This document shows, piece after piece, positions 44,717-58,340 of a stretch of DNA of 64,000 bases. The notes beneath the pieces are model-generated. The model saw only the letters and a program-made list of their open reading frames with translations, was not told where the DNA came from and made no database searches. Origin of the DNA: Brachypterus glaber. Its lineage: Eukaryota; Arthropoda; Insecta; Coleoptera; Kateretidae. The stretch is taken from contig OY294049.1 in assembly GCA_958510825.1 (NCBI GenBank), forward strand, positions 38,344,774 through 38,408,773. Direction: 5' to 3'. Positions within the stretch are counted from its first letter, which is position 1. Every line of letters starts with the position of its first letter. A program made the translations under genes and the position numbers.

Positions 44717-45435
44717 TTTGATTTATTTTGATAAACTTTAACTCACTTCTCTTTTAAAAAGTCTCTTATGGCGTCTTGTCCGGTGACGATTTGTTGAAAA
44801 ACACTAGAGGCACTAAACACGTCTGCATCGTTTTCGCCATTTTCAACGCAGTTTAATTGTTTTTCACTAGGGGCGCCACGATTGTATCCCCTACTGAGAA
44901 GTGGGGGAGCATGCCCAGCCCATATTTACTTGATAAGGAAAATGCAATAAATAATGGATTATTGTTACGTTTTTCTATGATTTTCTAATTTTTTATATAA
45001 AATCAGCGGGCCATTTAAAAAAAAATGTCACAAATTTTCTTTTGTTTCAAGTAAAAAGAAAATAGAGCACACCCTAGATAATGTAGAGTACCTACAATTT
45101 TTGTCTTTGAAGTCTATTAGGTCAAGTTCTTTAGCGTATGGATGCTTAGAACGCATTTATCTCCCTCTCCTCAATTAGTTTATTTATAATTTCAAAATGC
45201 TATTTTTTTTTAAAGGCTTGCAATAGGTTATTATTATCTATTGTGTGGTAAAAAGTCCTCTTTGAAAGAGGCTCTTTTACTGTTTGCAAATAAATCCATA
45301 GTTTTAACTTTATTTTTTATCTATTAAAAAAACTGTAGGTGTTTTTTATACCGAGGTAATAATGTCCTACAGATTTAAATTTCCAATAGGCAGGTATAAT
45401 AACTCTGAACCCAACTATGCCCTAGGGACTGGGAC

Positions 45436-45465
45436 CACAGATTTCACATATATGTGAAATCTGTG
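45436..45465. repeat. Perfect 30-bp palindrome
   Basis: CACAGATTTCACATA followed directly by its exact complement TATGTGAAATCTGTG, with no loop, in the HEXIM-EXOC5 intergenic region. The flanks repeat GGGACTGGGAC / GACTGGGACT. Confidence 0.9.
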
Positions 45466-46088
45466 ACTGGGACTTACAGCCAAAGTCAGGGACATGCAAG
45501 TAAGATTATTGAAAGGAGCATTTTTATCTAAAGCCTTTCGGAACGAAAACAAAGGAAAACTATTAATAGATAACGTGGTTGCCAAATTGATAAACCAATA
45601 TTTCTCTCTAATTTTAAATGATGGAGAATATGAAATAAACCAACGAACTAATAACTCTTCTTTCTAGAATACGCATACAGTTGAAATAAAGTATAGCCAA
45701 CATCTCGGTTTGTTTGTAAACAAATAGTATGTATATTCAGGCCTGAACAATAACAGTTACCAGTAACTGGTATTGTTGTCTCTGTTAGAACAAAGATGTG
45801 CGAGTAAGACAGACGAATGTTTATGTTGCCGACGTTTTTGTCAGTTTTAACGAATGAAATGCCTATTCTAGAGTGAAGAATTATTAGTTAGTTGAAATAA
45901 ACAAAATAATCAGAAGCATATAAATGTGTAATATACAAAATTACAATTAGTTAATGGTTTAAAACCCAAATAATTGGTTCATAAGTAATTAATCATAACC
46001 ATTAATTTTTATGTAAAATCGTTTTAAATACTTGATTTTTCTGAGATCTGGCAACGCTGTTTTTATTAAATTACAATTTGGGTATAAT

Positions 46089-46150
46089 CGCGCCATCTAG
46101 TATTCATCTTTTGAAAGACGTGATCTCAAAGATTACCGCTAGATGGTGCA
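46089..46150. promoter_or_regulatory. Pair of inverted CTAGATGG(C/T)GC sites upstream of EXOC5
   Basis: CGCGCCATCTAG at 46089-46100 and GCTAGATGGTGCA at 46138-46150 face each other 37 bp apart, 133 bp before the EXOC5 ATG. The core AGATGGCGC resembles the published insect CTCF recognition core (AGRTGGCGC). They may be core-promoter or insulator sites between the divergent HEXIM and EXOC5 genes, or chance. Confidence 0.3.
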
Positions 46151-46282
46151 CCCTTGTGCGTGAAGTTAGGAAACAAAACAAATACTCAAAACTCTCTTCC
46201 ACTAAACGTCAAAAATTTCAACATAACCTCACAAAACGCCCCATTTTGCATAAATGAACGTAAACAAAACAAGATTTTCATA

Positions 46283-49200
46283 ATGATGCAACAATATATG
46301 AAGGAACTGGAACAGGTAAATACACAAAAGTCCTAATTTAGTATTTGTTTGACATTCGTGGCTTGTAGGAACCGTTTGATGCCGAAGAGTTTGTGGAGCG
46401 CCTAGCGTGGAGGACTATGTCCGAAATAAAATCGGAAGGAGACGATGTTAATCCCACGCAATTACACGAATCATTTGTTAGGGCAATTAAGTATGTACCT
46501 ATGTTTAAAACTCTTAAAATTATTATGATCTTTCTTAATTGTGAACCCAGAAAATTTTACAGAACCCCTCCTTGTGATTGTCTTTAAAGTTAATATACTA
46601 CCTTTCTATATGTGTCCTTATAACATAGTACAGTTTCAACTCACTTTGTATAAAAAATGAGGGGTAGTTAACTAATAATTTTATCCTACAGAATAATCCT
46701 ACATACAATAATGTTTTTAGAGACCTTACAATGTTACAAGAACGACAACAAAAAAAGTGTGAAAAGCTGGAAGAAGCTGTCAGGGCTGATGAAGCATTAT
46801 TTTTTCAAGAAATACAACAATTATTAGAGCAGAATAAGGTAAAAAACTATATTTTTGGTTAGTCATAATTAGATTTTATTTTTTTAAATTGATTTTAGCA
46901 AGGAATGGAAACATTTCAAGAGCTAGATGGTAAAATTAACCATGTTGCTACAAAAGTACTACATTTAGGTGACCAATTGGACAGTGTGAATGGCCCCAGG
47001 GCTAGGGTAGTGGAGGCACAAAAACTAATGTCTCATTTGAATGAATTTTTAACCACAGGACCCCTGACCTCAAACCTCTTTACAGATCCTATGAGGGTAA
47101 TATTTTTTTTATTCTACTATATCCAAAAATTAGAAAAAAAATGTGTAATTTTACTGAAAAATAACATAATTCTATTCACAGTTTTAATTTTTTAGATTGA
47201 TGAAGCAGCAGATATTATACAAAAACTGTTTTTAATTTCACAAGATTTGCCTTCACCCAAGTAAGTTTCTATAACTATAGAACACTTTGAGATATATTCA
47301 AGTTTGGACAATAAATAAAAAATTGGGGTAAAATTAGACAGCAACCTTAAGATGTTGTCCGTCTGTCCGATGTCACGTTTTTTTGTAGACACGAAAACTC
47401 GAGAACGAATAATCCGAACGACTCGAAATCTTCAGAAAAAATCAAGTTTTATGAGAGCAAGATCCCTATTGTTTTTGAAAGAAATTCCCAAAAAAAAAGT
47501 TATGGGGGGTTAAACTTAAAAACAAATAGAAAAAACTGGAAGAAAATTCCGATTAACATAACTTTTTTAAGAAAAATTACTTTTATTATAAGGATCAATT
47601 ATACCAATTTTGAAAGTAATCCCCCCATAAAACAAAAAAGTTATAAGGGGTTACTCTTTTTTAAAAAATGAAAAACTATAACTTTAAATTCGTTTTTCAA
47701 AATTTTTTCGATTTTAGCAAAAAAAAGTATTTTTTTTTTGAATATTCAGTTTTTCAAAAAAAAAGATATAAAAAAAAAAAATGAATTTTTTTTGCAAAAA
47801 GAAAATTAAAAAAAATAATGTTTAGCCCGTAAATTAATTGCAGGAAATATTTTTTACACTTTAGTTTCCTTATCAAAGTACTTGGCTGGGATTGTTTTGC
47901 GTAAAAATCGGGGCGCGGTAAGAAAGTAAAATGGGGTAAAAACATTTTTTTTTCGGAAAAATGTTCAAGAATTATTTCTGGAACTTTTTGAATGATAAAA
48001 ATATTTTTTAGATTTGAGGGAGTAAAACGTAGAATAGAAAGAAAATATGATGAAACTGAAAGAGCCCTGATCGAAGAATTTGTAAATGTACAGAAACTGG
48101 AGGATCTTTTAAGAATGAGGGAAATAGCCACCGTTTTATCACAATTTAAAGGATATTCACAATGTGTAGATGCGTACATTGAACAAAGCCAAGCTGTGAG
48201 TAAGAAAAAACTGGAATTTAAAATTATTTTATTATTTTTGGGAAACTTGCAAAGTTTGGGACATCCATAAACTAAAAGATAGATTGTAAGCATTAACTTA
48301 CAAGGGTTAAACAGTAAAAAAAATTGTAGACCTAAATTTAAAGGTAATCCTTTGAGATTTTCTCGGAATTTCCTTCAAGATTACCTGGAAAATTCTTATG
48401 AATTACCTAAAAAAAGGTCCCGCGTTTGGTATAGATGAGACTTCCTCGGAACTCCTCAAGAGATAACTTCCAAAATTTCCTCCAATTTGTACAGATTGTT
48501 TTTGATAAAAAATTATAATGTTTTAGGGTTGTCTCCTACAAAAAGACGTTTTTAAACACTTGTTGGTACTGTGCGAGCATAACTATGAAATAATAAAAAA
48601 AGTCTTTAGCAACCCTGACCAAGTGATGGCAAAATTTGTGTTAAATATTTACCATTTAAAAATTCAAGAATATATTCGCACCAGATTGACTGAAAAAAAG
48701 CTGGACAGTTATACATACCTAAAAACTTTATATGAACTATTTTCCAAGTAAGTTTACCTATTTTTTTCACTATTAGCTTTGAAGCCGAATAACAACTAGA
48801 TGAAACGTTGCAAGCACCCTGTCAAAACATCGGCACTATTGTATCTTGGAGTAAATTTGCAAATTTCAAACTAGGTGTTTTGTTTGATTTTAAATTCTGT
48901 ATCTTTAAAACATTATATTCTAGCAAACAACTGCATATAACATTTTTTTATAGGGCTTAAAAAGAGCTTTTATTTAAAATATAATTTTTTGAAATCGGGT
49001 TATAAATATGTGAGATATGCTAAAAAACCTTTTACTGCTTTAAACTCCAATATCTCGAAAACAATGCGTTTTAGGAAAACGTTGTTTATAACATTTTTTG
49101 AGCAATTTAAAATTATCTTTTATATAAGTGCTAAATTAACCAAATACAATAATAATTGCCTTAATTATAAACAAACAACCCTAAAAATAGGAGTTTTACC

Positions 49201-52200
49201 CTATTTTTACCCCCTTACCCCCAATCGTTTACCCCCAAAATCTAATCAGCTCATCGGTGCTAGTATTGAAAAAAATTATGTATAAACCACGGTTGGAAAA
49301 ATATCTTCTCAACCTTGGTAAATATTAAGTTATATTTTATTTTTAGAACTAATCAACTTTCAAATAGTTTGGTGATGATAAATATGGGCAATGATAAAAA
49401 CTTTTTGAACAAATTAACTTCAAACATTTTCAACAAACACATTGAAAATTATATTACGTAAGTTTTAGCTGTTTAAGTACCCTTCTACACACAAAAAAAA
49501 ACAAAATTTGAAAATAAATATAAATATTGCCGCTGACTGTACTCAAATAATAATAATAATAATAATATTTTTTTTATGGAGAGCGCAAGTAGTCGACTTC
49601 TATTGAAGATGGAAAAAAATGCTTTGCGCTCACGTCACACACACTATCTTTTCTACGATCCATTTGCAAAAATATTAAAAATAATCCGATTTTCTAGTGA
49701 AAATAGGAAATATAAAACATATTTTTTTAGCTTGGAGTTAAAATGTTTGACGGAAAGAAGTTCTGCAAATTTACAGAAGTATTACGAGTCGAAAAATCAT
49801 CAAAAGAAACAAATTCAGTCTGGGGGGTAAGTTTTTAAAAAAATATTTTTTATTTTTTTAGATATGCTTTCAGGGGGAGCTGACCCCCAATTATATAATA
49901 ACACAGGTTTACAAAAAAAAAGTCAGGACTATTTGACTGGACCATGGTATTCCTAGGTATTTTGGCGCCCTGAATCAAATCCCGGGGTCAGTTTTGCCCC
50001 ATCACGTCAGGAAAACGAGATTTCAAGGTCATTTGGAGGTCAAAATGGTGATTTTTTGGGAGCGGCCCCGGGACAACATCTCAACGTTCAGAAAGTATTC
50101 AAGACCCACACAGTTACCCGTGAAGTTAACAGGTCGCTTGAGATATTGTCGCGGGGCCGCTCCCAAAAAATCACCATTTTGACCTGAAATGACCTTAAAA
50201 TCTCATTTTCCTGACGTGATGGGGCAAAACTGACCCCGGGATCTGATTCAGGGCGCCAAAATACCTAGGAATACCATAGTCCGGTCAAATAGTCCTGACT
50301 TTTTTTTTGTAAACCTGTGTAATTGAAGCTACCCTGACTTTTTTGACCACAAATTACTCTTTGAAACTATTTTTTAACACGTATTTTTTACTTTTAAGGT
50401 TTCAAGAACTAAGAAGAGATCTACAAGCCGTTATTGGTACAAGGGCTAATATAAACATAGCTCAAATTGAAAACTATGGCGGAGAAACGTTCCTCTCTGA
50501 AGAATTGGCTATAACTATACTTCAGGACACTAAAGAAGCATTACAAAGATGTCAGTTGGTAAGGATTTTTCCGATAAAATTTCATTTTTTCAATTTTTTT
50601 TGGTAAATTAATGACTTTCCCCTTGCATTATAGTATATTCAACTTCAAGATGAAGTAGATGCAAACAAAAGAATCGCGCACGCGGCAGCTGGCGCGTGGT
50701 TTCATTGGTTAAAACACTCGAATGTTGCGAGAGTAGGGATGTAGAAAATTAAACAGGTCAGTACGTGAGCACCTGCGATGAAGCGTACAATGCATAGCAA
50801 TGGACCGTTATATAGAAATATTTTGTTTTGAGTCCTACCTTGTAACTAAATTCGTTGTATTCACGTGCGTTTGTTTACACTTATTGCATCTTGAAGTTGA
50901 ATATACTAAGTAAAAAAAATCGAAAAATTTTTATTGCTTTTTTTTACGTTTCTGAACGTTTTATATCAAAAAAATATGATTTTCGTTAAAAAAAAATTCT
51001 GTCGGTCGGTCTGTGTGTCCGGGAAATTTGAGACTTTTGAACGACCTCCAATTTTTTTAGATGTCAAAACCAGAAGAAAAAGCTAGTAACGCCACGCAAA
51101 TTTTGGATAGATTGCTAAATAGTTTATTGACCGAGCACGTTGATTACGCTTTGGAATTGGGCCTGCAGGCCGTTCCAGTTGTGGAGGGGGCCAAGTCGCC
51201 CCCCGTCATATATTTTTTTAATGTTGTACATCAGAGTAATAATATAACACATTTGGTCGAGAAGCAGTTTAACGATTTGGTTTTGCCGTTAGTATTGTAA
51301 GTATGAGCGAGAAGACTTCTAAAAATGTGGAAAAAAAAATAAAAAATATCGAAAAAAAATAATAATGTTTAAAATCTGAATTTGTAAGAAAACTGAGAAA
51401 AAATCTCTGTTGCGCTGTTTGGTTAAAATTTGTGACAACGAAAAATAACGGTTTGAGCTAAAGACTTTCGTCCGTAGATTTCTTATCCTATGGTCTCATG
51501 TTGTAAGAGATAGATAGATAAAGTGCTTAATTATCTTCCTGAGGCGTAGGGCTTACGACTGAGGTCCTACTGCCCGTCAAAGGGGCCAAAAAAAGTTAAT
51601 TTTTGGTAATTTTTTTATCGCATGACTATTTTTTTTTGTAGGAATACCCCAAAATACAGCGATTGTATCCAAAAGAAGAAATTTGTATTGGAATGTATAG
51701 AAAAAAAAGTTAACAACGGACTGGATAGGTCTCTAAACGCCATAGCCACTTGGATAAAACTGTATTTGCAAAGTGAACAGAAAAAAAGTGACTTTAAGCC
51801 AGAAACGGACGATTTTGACACAGTTGCATCCCCTGTACGTATAAATATAATACGAACCTGAAATGTTTTGTAATACATATATTTTTGCAGGTTTTGAAAA
51901 TTAAAATTCCCTGATTTCCTTGATCAAAATTAAGAATTTTACCTGACTTTAGTGCACACAAAAAAGTTTTAAAACCAAGACGCGCAAAAAATTTACATGC
52001 TGATTTGTTTTTGAGTTTTTTTTTATTAATAAATACTTGTTTTAGTAATAATTTATTATGTAGACCAGTTTTTCTTTCTATATATAAAAAAATGTAAAAA
52101 AAAGGTTTTTTTTCTATGAATTTATTAAAATTATTTAATTTTAGGCATGCAAAACTGTATCTCAGTATATTACCAACTGTATAAAAGAAATTAAATCAAA

Positions 52201-53975
52201 TTTAGATGGAAATAATGTAACAGCAGTACTACAAGATTTGGGGATAAGATTACACAGGGTCATATATGACCATATGTTACAATTTCAATATAACACAGCA
52301 GGTAATTCTATCATATAAAAAATAATATTTGTTTTACATTGGCACTTACTGCTACTAAGAGTGCCGATGTATTGAAATCTTCGCCGAAAAGTCAAAATCT
52401 TTGACCACGTTTTTTTCACATTTCTCGATGTTTTAGACCATTCTGAGTCGAAATCAGTAAAAAAAAATTTGCGTCCGTCTGGGTTTAAACTCTCTAATTC
52501 CATTTCTACATGAGATAGGTATCGACTTGCGGTTTTTTGCATATTGTTTCTTATCGTATTCCGAAGAGCTATTTGATTTTGGGGGTAAACCCCTATTTTT
52601 AACGTTTTTTGTTTATAATTAGGCAATTATTATTGTATTTGGTTAATTTAGCACTTATATAAAAGATAATTTTAAATTAGTCAAAAAATGTTATAAACAA
52701 CGTTTTCCTAAAACGCATTGATTTCGAGATATTGGCGTTTAAAGCAGTAAAAGGTTTTTTTAGCATATCTCACATATTTATAACCCGATTTCAAAAAAAT
52801 ATATTTTAAATAAAAGCTCTTTTTAAGCCCTATAAAAAATGTTATATACAGGTTTTGTGCTAGAATATAATGTTTTAAAGATACAGAATTTAAAATCAAA
52901 CAAAACACGTAGTTTGAAATTTGCAAACTAGATGGCTCTAGTGTACAATAGTGCCGATGTTTTGTCAGGGTACTTGCAACGTTTCATCTAGTTCTTTTTT
53001 ATTTTTTCTTTTTGAAAAAATAATTGCACTCGTTTTTGAATTTTTTATGTTGTAGGTGCAATGGTGGCAATCTGCGATTTAAATGAATATAGATCTTGTA
53101 CTAAACAGTTAGGACCTCTAGTTACTGAACTATTTGAAACTCTACATGCTCTCTGTAACCTTTTATTGGTGAAACCAGAAAACCTCACACAAGTCTGCTC
53201 TGAAGATTCACTGGTAAGATTTTTGGTTAGTGGCCAAAAAACTTTTACCTCAAGAAGTAATTTCAGACCAATGTTTATGAAGGTGTCATCTTTTTGTTTG
53301 TTTATTTACTAACAGAAACGCGATACAGCTTTGTGGTGTAAAATGTAGATGTCGCTAGTCGACTTTCAGGCTACCTAGTAGCGATGTTGCGTAGTTTCCA
53401 CCTTATCATGAATTCAAATCATTATACTTAAATTAAAAATGTAAAAAACTTTATTGTGTATACTATAATTATGTTTAATAATATAGTATATTTAAATCTA
53501 TTAAAATCAAACTACTAGTTCATATAAAACTCATACAGAACTAATGTTTCTTAAAATTTACAATAAAATATTCAAAGTATATGTTTCCAATCGGCAACAC
53601 TGTACCCCTGTCAGTCATTTTACGACATTAGACTGTAAGTTTACACATTATTTCTCTCTCTTTACGCGTACTAAGTGTAAACAATAGTCACTCCCCACTA
53701 GCTCCTTACCGTAGTTGGTTCACGCTTCAAACAAAGCATACGGTAGATTTCATCATGTTCCTTCTTGAGGTAAAAGTTCTTTGTTAGTGGCATATCAAAC
53801 AAAAAAAAAATATTGAAAAGAAGTCTCAGTCAGAGATGGAACCAAAAATATCGCGGTTTAATCTTTTATTTTTCTTTTTTTTTAGGTGAATTTGGACAAA
53901 TCAGTATTACATAATTTTATACAACTGAGAAGTGATTTTAAAGTACAAAGACAGAATTTTTTGATGAAAGTGTAA
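46283..53975 (+). CDS. EXOC5: Exocyst complex component 5 (Sec10), 15 exons
   Basis: Subunit of the octameric exocyst that tethers secretory vesicles to the plasma membrane. Exons: 46283-46315, 46369-46490, 46721-46838, 46899-47096, 47196-47260, 48012-48195, 48527-48747, 49347-49457, 49731-49826, 50399-50558, 51061-51296, 51642-51834, 52145-52301, 53056-53213, 53886-53975. They sum to 2,142 nt (713 residues; vertebrate form about 708) and every junction is GT-AG in phase. Diagnostic stretches are EPFDAEEFVERLAWR, QELDGKINHVATKVLHLGDQL, FKGYSQCVDAYIEQSQ, YYESKNHQKKQIQSGG, HVDYALELGLQAVP, AEQKKSDFKPE-like SEQKKSDFKPE, and LFETLHALCNLLLVKPENLTQVCS. Intron 1 is only 53 bp. The start MMQQYMKELEQ is a short coiled segment encoded alone in exon 1; the second ATG at 46286 could also be used. 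Large introns hold repeat-family copies (introns 5, 7 and 13), a foldback element (intron 9) and a small MITE (intron 10). Confidence 0.96.
47335..47945 (+). repeat. Family B repeat in EXOC5 intron 5
   Basis: Contains GTCCGATGTCACG, ACTCGAGAACGAATAATCCG, GTTATGGGGGGTTAAACTT and later GGCTGGGATTG. It occupies most of the 751-bp intron. Confidence 0.7.
48794..49262 (+). repeat. Family A element in EXOC5 intron 7
   Basis: Begins AACTAGATGAAACGTTGCAA and CACCCTGTCAAAACATCGGC, and continues to the CTAATCAGCTCATCGG segment before breaking off. It is plus-oriented, opposite to the copy in intron 13 of the same gene. Confidence 0.8.
49901..50320. mobile_element. Foldback transposon in EXOC5 intron 9
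   Basis: About 184-bp arms (49901-50084 and 50137-50320), for example GACGTGATGGGGCAAAACTG on one arm and its complement on the other, around a loop of about 50 bases. It has distinctive GC-rich patches (GGGAGCGGCCCCG). It is non-coding. Confidence 0.9.
50631..50908. mobile_element. 278-bp MITE in EXOC5 intron 10
   Basis: TIR TAGTATATTCAACTTCAAG at the left and its exact complement at the right (ending 50908). The ends begin and finish with TA. The interior is unusually GC-rich for the region (CGCGCACGCGGCAGCTGGCG). Confidence 0.85.
52338..52993 (-). repeat. Family A element in EXOC5 intron 13
   Basis: Reverse-oriented copy with the terminal palindrome at about 52338-52372 and the far end CAACGTTTCATCTAGTT at 52993. 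Its core is complementary to the intron 7 copy over roughly 450 bases. Confidence 0.8.
53788..53850 (-). repeat. Partial second copy of the tRNA-derived SINE
   Basis: TAGTGGCATATCAAACAAAA then AAGTCTCAGTCAGAGATGGA matches the tail and start of the 25920-26045 element; the tRNA-like head is almost entirely missing. It is immediately upstream of EXOC5 exon 15. Confidence 0.5.
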
Positions 53976-54064
53976 ATTATATATTTTTATACCAATTATT
54001 ATATTTGATATAGTGTTAAATTTAATATATTTTAGTGTTAAAGTATTTGTTTTATTATTTCTTA

Positions 54065-54070
54065 AATAAA
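54065..54070 (+). terminator. Polyadenylation signal of EXOC5
   Basis: Canonical AATAAA located 90 nt after the EXOC5 stop codon, in an AT-rich stretch followed by T-rich sequence. It is the first such hexamer downstream on this strand. Confidence 0.6.
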
Positions 54071-54182
54071 AAACTACTTAAAAATATACAGTTAAAATTA
54101 TTTTTTTACGTACTACGCCTGACAAGTGATCGTAAAAAAATAGTTTTATCTATAGATCACGGTTCGCCGTTATTCACTTTGG

Positions 54183-54890
54183 AAAATGATATGTAATGCT
54201 ACGCATTCCATTAAATACTATTCACAGTAAATGGTATATTGCATTTTCTCAAATACTTCAAAAAGAAAAAAAAATGAAAAAAAAAATATATTTTTTTGCG
54301 AAACCGAAAAATTTTTGAAAAAAATAAAAAACAATTTTTTTTAATAAGATTATTTTTTGAAAAACAAAATTAAAAAAACTGTTTGAAAATTTTTCTTTTT
54401 TAAGTTTAACCCCCCATAACATTTTTTTTTTGGGGGGGGGGGTGTACCTTTGAAATTGGTAGAAATGATTCTCATAATAAAAGTAATTTTTCTGAAAAAG
54501 TTACGTTAGTTGAAATTTTCTTTCAGCTTTTTTCGATTTTTTAAAGTTTAACACAACTTTTTTTTTGGGGGATAACTTTCAAAATTGGTAGAATTAATCC
54601 TTATAATAAAAGTAATTTTTAAGTTAATCGGAACTTAATGTTTCCTGAAAATTTCAAGTTGATCGGATTATTCGTCCTCGAGTTATCGTGTCTACAAAAA
54701 TCGTTACATTATTTCTTAATAAAAATAATATTTATTGGAAATTCAACAGGCTAACGACCGAGGTCTTTCTTATTTTTTTATGAAACAAAATTATATCCAA
54801 AAATTTTTTGATCTACAACGATTTGTGAAAATTTCGGAAAATTCAAGACTACCGTATACTATTCTAGCGCAAGCGTGATATATTTTAAAA
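54183..54890 (-). repeat. Family B repeat between EXOC5 and PRMT1
   Basis: Starts GCTACGCATTCCATT and runs through GATCGGATTATTCGTCCTCG and ACTATTCTAGCGCAAGCG, the complement of the plus-strand copies. It has a G10 run near 54434. The remaining 54891-55405 is AT-rich with no feature seen, apart from the likely PRMT1 3' UTR. Confidence 0.7.
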
Positions 54891-55405
54891 AAGTCTGAAA
54901 AAAACTAAAGATTTTTACATCAAAATTTTTCACTGAGTAACCCCACCCTGATTTTTACTAAATTTTACAATTATGATCGAAAATATTTTTTAAGATACCT
55001 ATGGCCCAAAATTGACCATCTGAAAAAAAAAATTGGGAAAACCAATAAAAATACTTAATATTAAAATGAAAATGTATTGGTTCATGATTACACGATTCAT
55101 ACAATAAAAAATATTTCTAAATTACAGATTCATAAAATCAAACCTCACAGCAGAGGATGATTATTGTTTAAATCACAATGTTTTTCAACTTAAAATAATG
55201 TAAATTGTTCTTAGATTAAGTAAAATTATCATTGTATGATTTTGGTTGGGTCTGTCTATTTTCAAACAATTATAAACCTTACACATAAGGACCTAAAAGA
55301 CTAGCTTTATATAGTTACATAAGTAAAATGAGTAATTTTCAAACTGCTTGAATGAAGTTAATTAATAGGAAAAGCACAACATACATATTTCATAACCAGG
55401 CATTA

Positions 55406-56943
<1,538 letters not shown>

Positions 56944-57054
56944 TTTCCAAGCCGGTTTACCGCAACTAACTTCACTTTTATCAGTGGCAGACTGGCCATA
57001 AGGACAAGCCGACGAAGGCCGACCTATTCCCACTGCTGAACATGCCCTATTCAT

Positions 57055-58000
57055 CTTAGTTCTATTTTGGGCAGTACGGGCCCCATTTTTATAATCTGAT
57101 TTATTTTTTAGCCGTTTTACTAGCTCCTTTTCTCATTTTACCGAACCAGCTTCATCACACCAGTCCGCGCCTGACTGCCATAACGCTCCTTTGTTTTCGC
57201 GATTTGTCTTTCCCCTATCATGTAAGAAAAAGGGAAAGTTTTGTGCTTGTAAGAAAAATTTTATTGCTTTTTTTACGTTTTTTAACGTAAAAAGAAGCCA
57301 ACTGCAGCGCGCTACAGCGGCCTGACGGCCATACATCCGCTTCGGTCTATCTATCCAGAAAATGTATGACCATGCATGCATGCACCATGGTGCACGTTAG
57401 CGTAGGCTAGCTAACTTGAGAACGCTTTGAGCTTAAGACTTGCAATTCGGAGTATTGTTTTCGCAAGGTTCTCAGATGGGGTTGTTTTAGCCAAAATATG
57501 GGTAGGCCAGGAGATACATAGCAATACATGTTTTTGTAAAAAAAAATTTTTTTTTTTAATTTCTTTTTAATATTTTTTATAAATCTACAAATTAACTATT
57601 TAAAAGGGAAATTATTGTATATAATTTTTAAAAGTTTGAAATAGGCTACGTTTACACCGTACGGACTTTATTTTAAGTGCAGGTTCTTTTTATCTTTCTA
57701 TCTTTGTTTATAGCATTTTGTAAACAGAGATAGGTAGATAAATAGTACCTGGACTTAAAATATAGTACCCACGGTGTAAACTAAGCCAATTAAATGTAAA
57801 ATAAATATTTACTTTATTTAGTTAAGTAGACTTAAACAATAAATGTTGAATTTTAATTAATTAAAACACAAAATTTAAATTTGGTTTATAAATAGAATAC
57901 AATATTAAGTATTATAGTTAATTAACGCCGTAGTTTTCTGAGATTTGGCTTTTTAACCTAAAAAATACTCGAAATCATTAATGGTTTTGATACATTTTTG
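57055..58000. other. PRMT1-MLH3 intergenic region
   Basis: No coding region. It contains a GC-richer patch at 57150-57420 with TGCATGCATGCACC, and a hairpin at about 57640-57790 (GGCTACGTTTACACCGT / ACGGTGTAAACTAAGCC). The PRMT1 promoter must lie at the left end of this stretch. Confidence 0.45.
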
Positions 58001-58313
58001 AAATTTTGTGCTATCAGGGGTACTTATCACTATAGTGATCAAGATCACCCAGTGCAGGGCGATCAGAGCCGGCCTCGAGGGAGGTCTTCTAGACAGCGAA
58101 AAAGTTTTTTTCGAGGTTTTTTTTTCAGAGAGGTAAGGGCCTTTTTTATTTTTTTAATCGTCAAAATTTTCGGGCTGGAGTAAAGTATCAAAATTTTCAA
58201 CCAAAATTTTTTGTTTTGAATAGGGGTGCCGAACCAAACGCTTGCTTCAGGGCGCCGAAATGCAAAGGCCGGCCCTGAGGGCGATGACAAGGACCCCTGA
58301 TAGCACAAAAATT
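58001..58313. mobile_element. Small TIR element abutting the MLH3 3' end
   Basis: AATTTTGTGCTATCAGGGGT at the left and ACCCCTGATAGCACAAAAAT at the right, ending 28 bp from the MLH3 stop. Inside are GCCGGCCTC / GGCCGGCCC pieces. The 3' UTR of MLH3 must read into it; TTTATT at 58145-58150 could serve as its poly(A) signal. Confidence 0.7.
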
Positions 58314-58340
58314 CTAAAAATATTCTAAGAATGTGCCATC

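Larger units (their letters stand above)
44717..46282. other. Divergent intergenic region, HEXIM-EXOC5
   Basis: I see no coding region in this stretch. It contains a perfect 30-bp palindrome at 45436-45465 and the inverted CTAGATGG sites described separately. Both promoters must lie here. No TATA box stands out. Confidence 0.5.

Noticed and set aside
47754..48293. 179-residue minus-strand open frame
   Set aside because: Antisense to EXOC5 exon 6 and low-complexity repeat; no domain seen.
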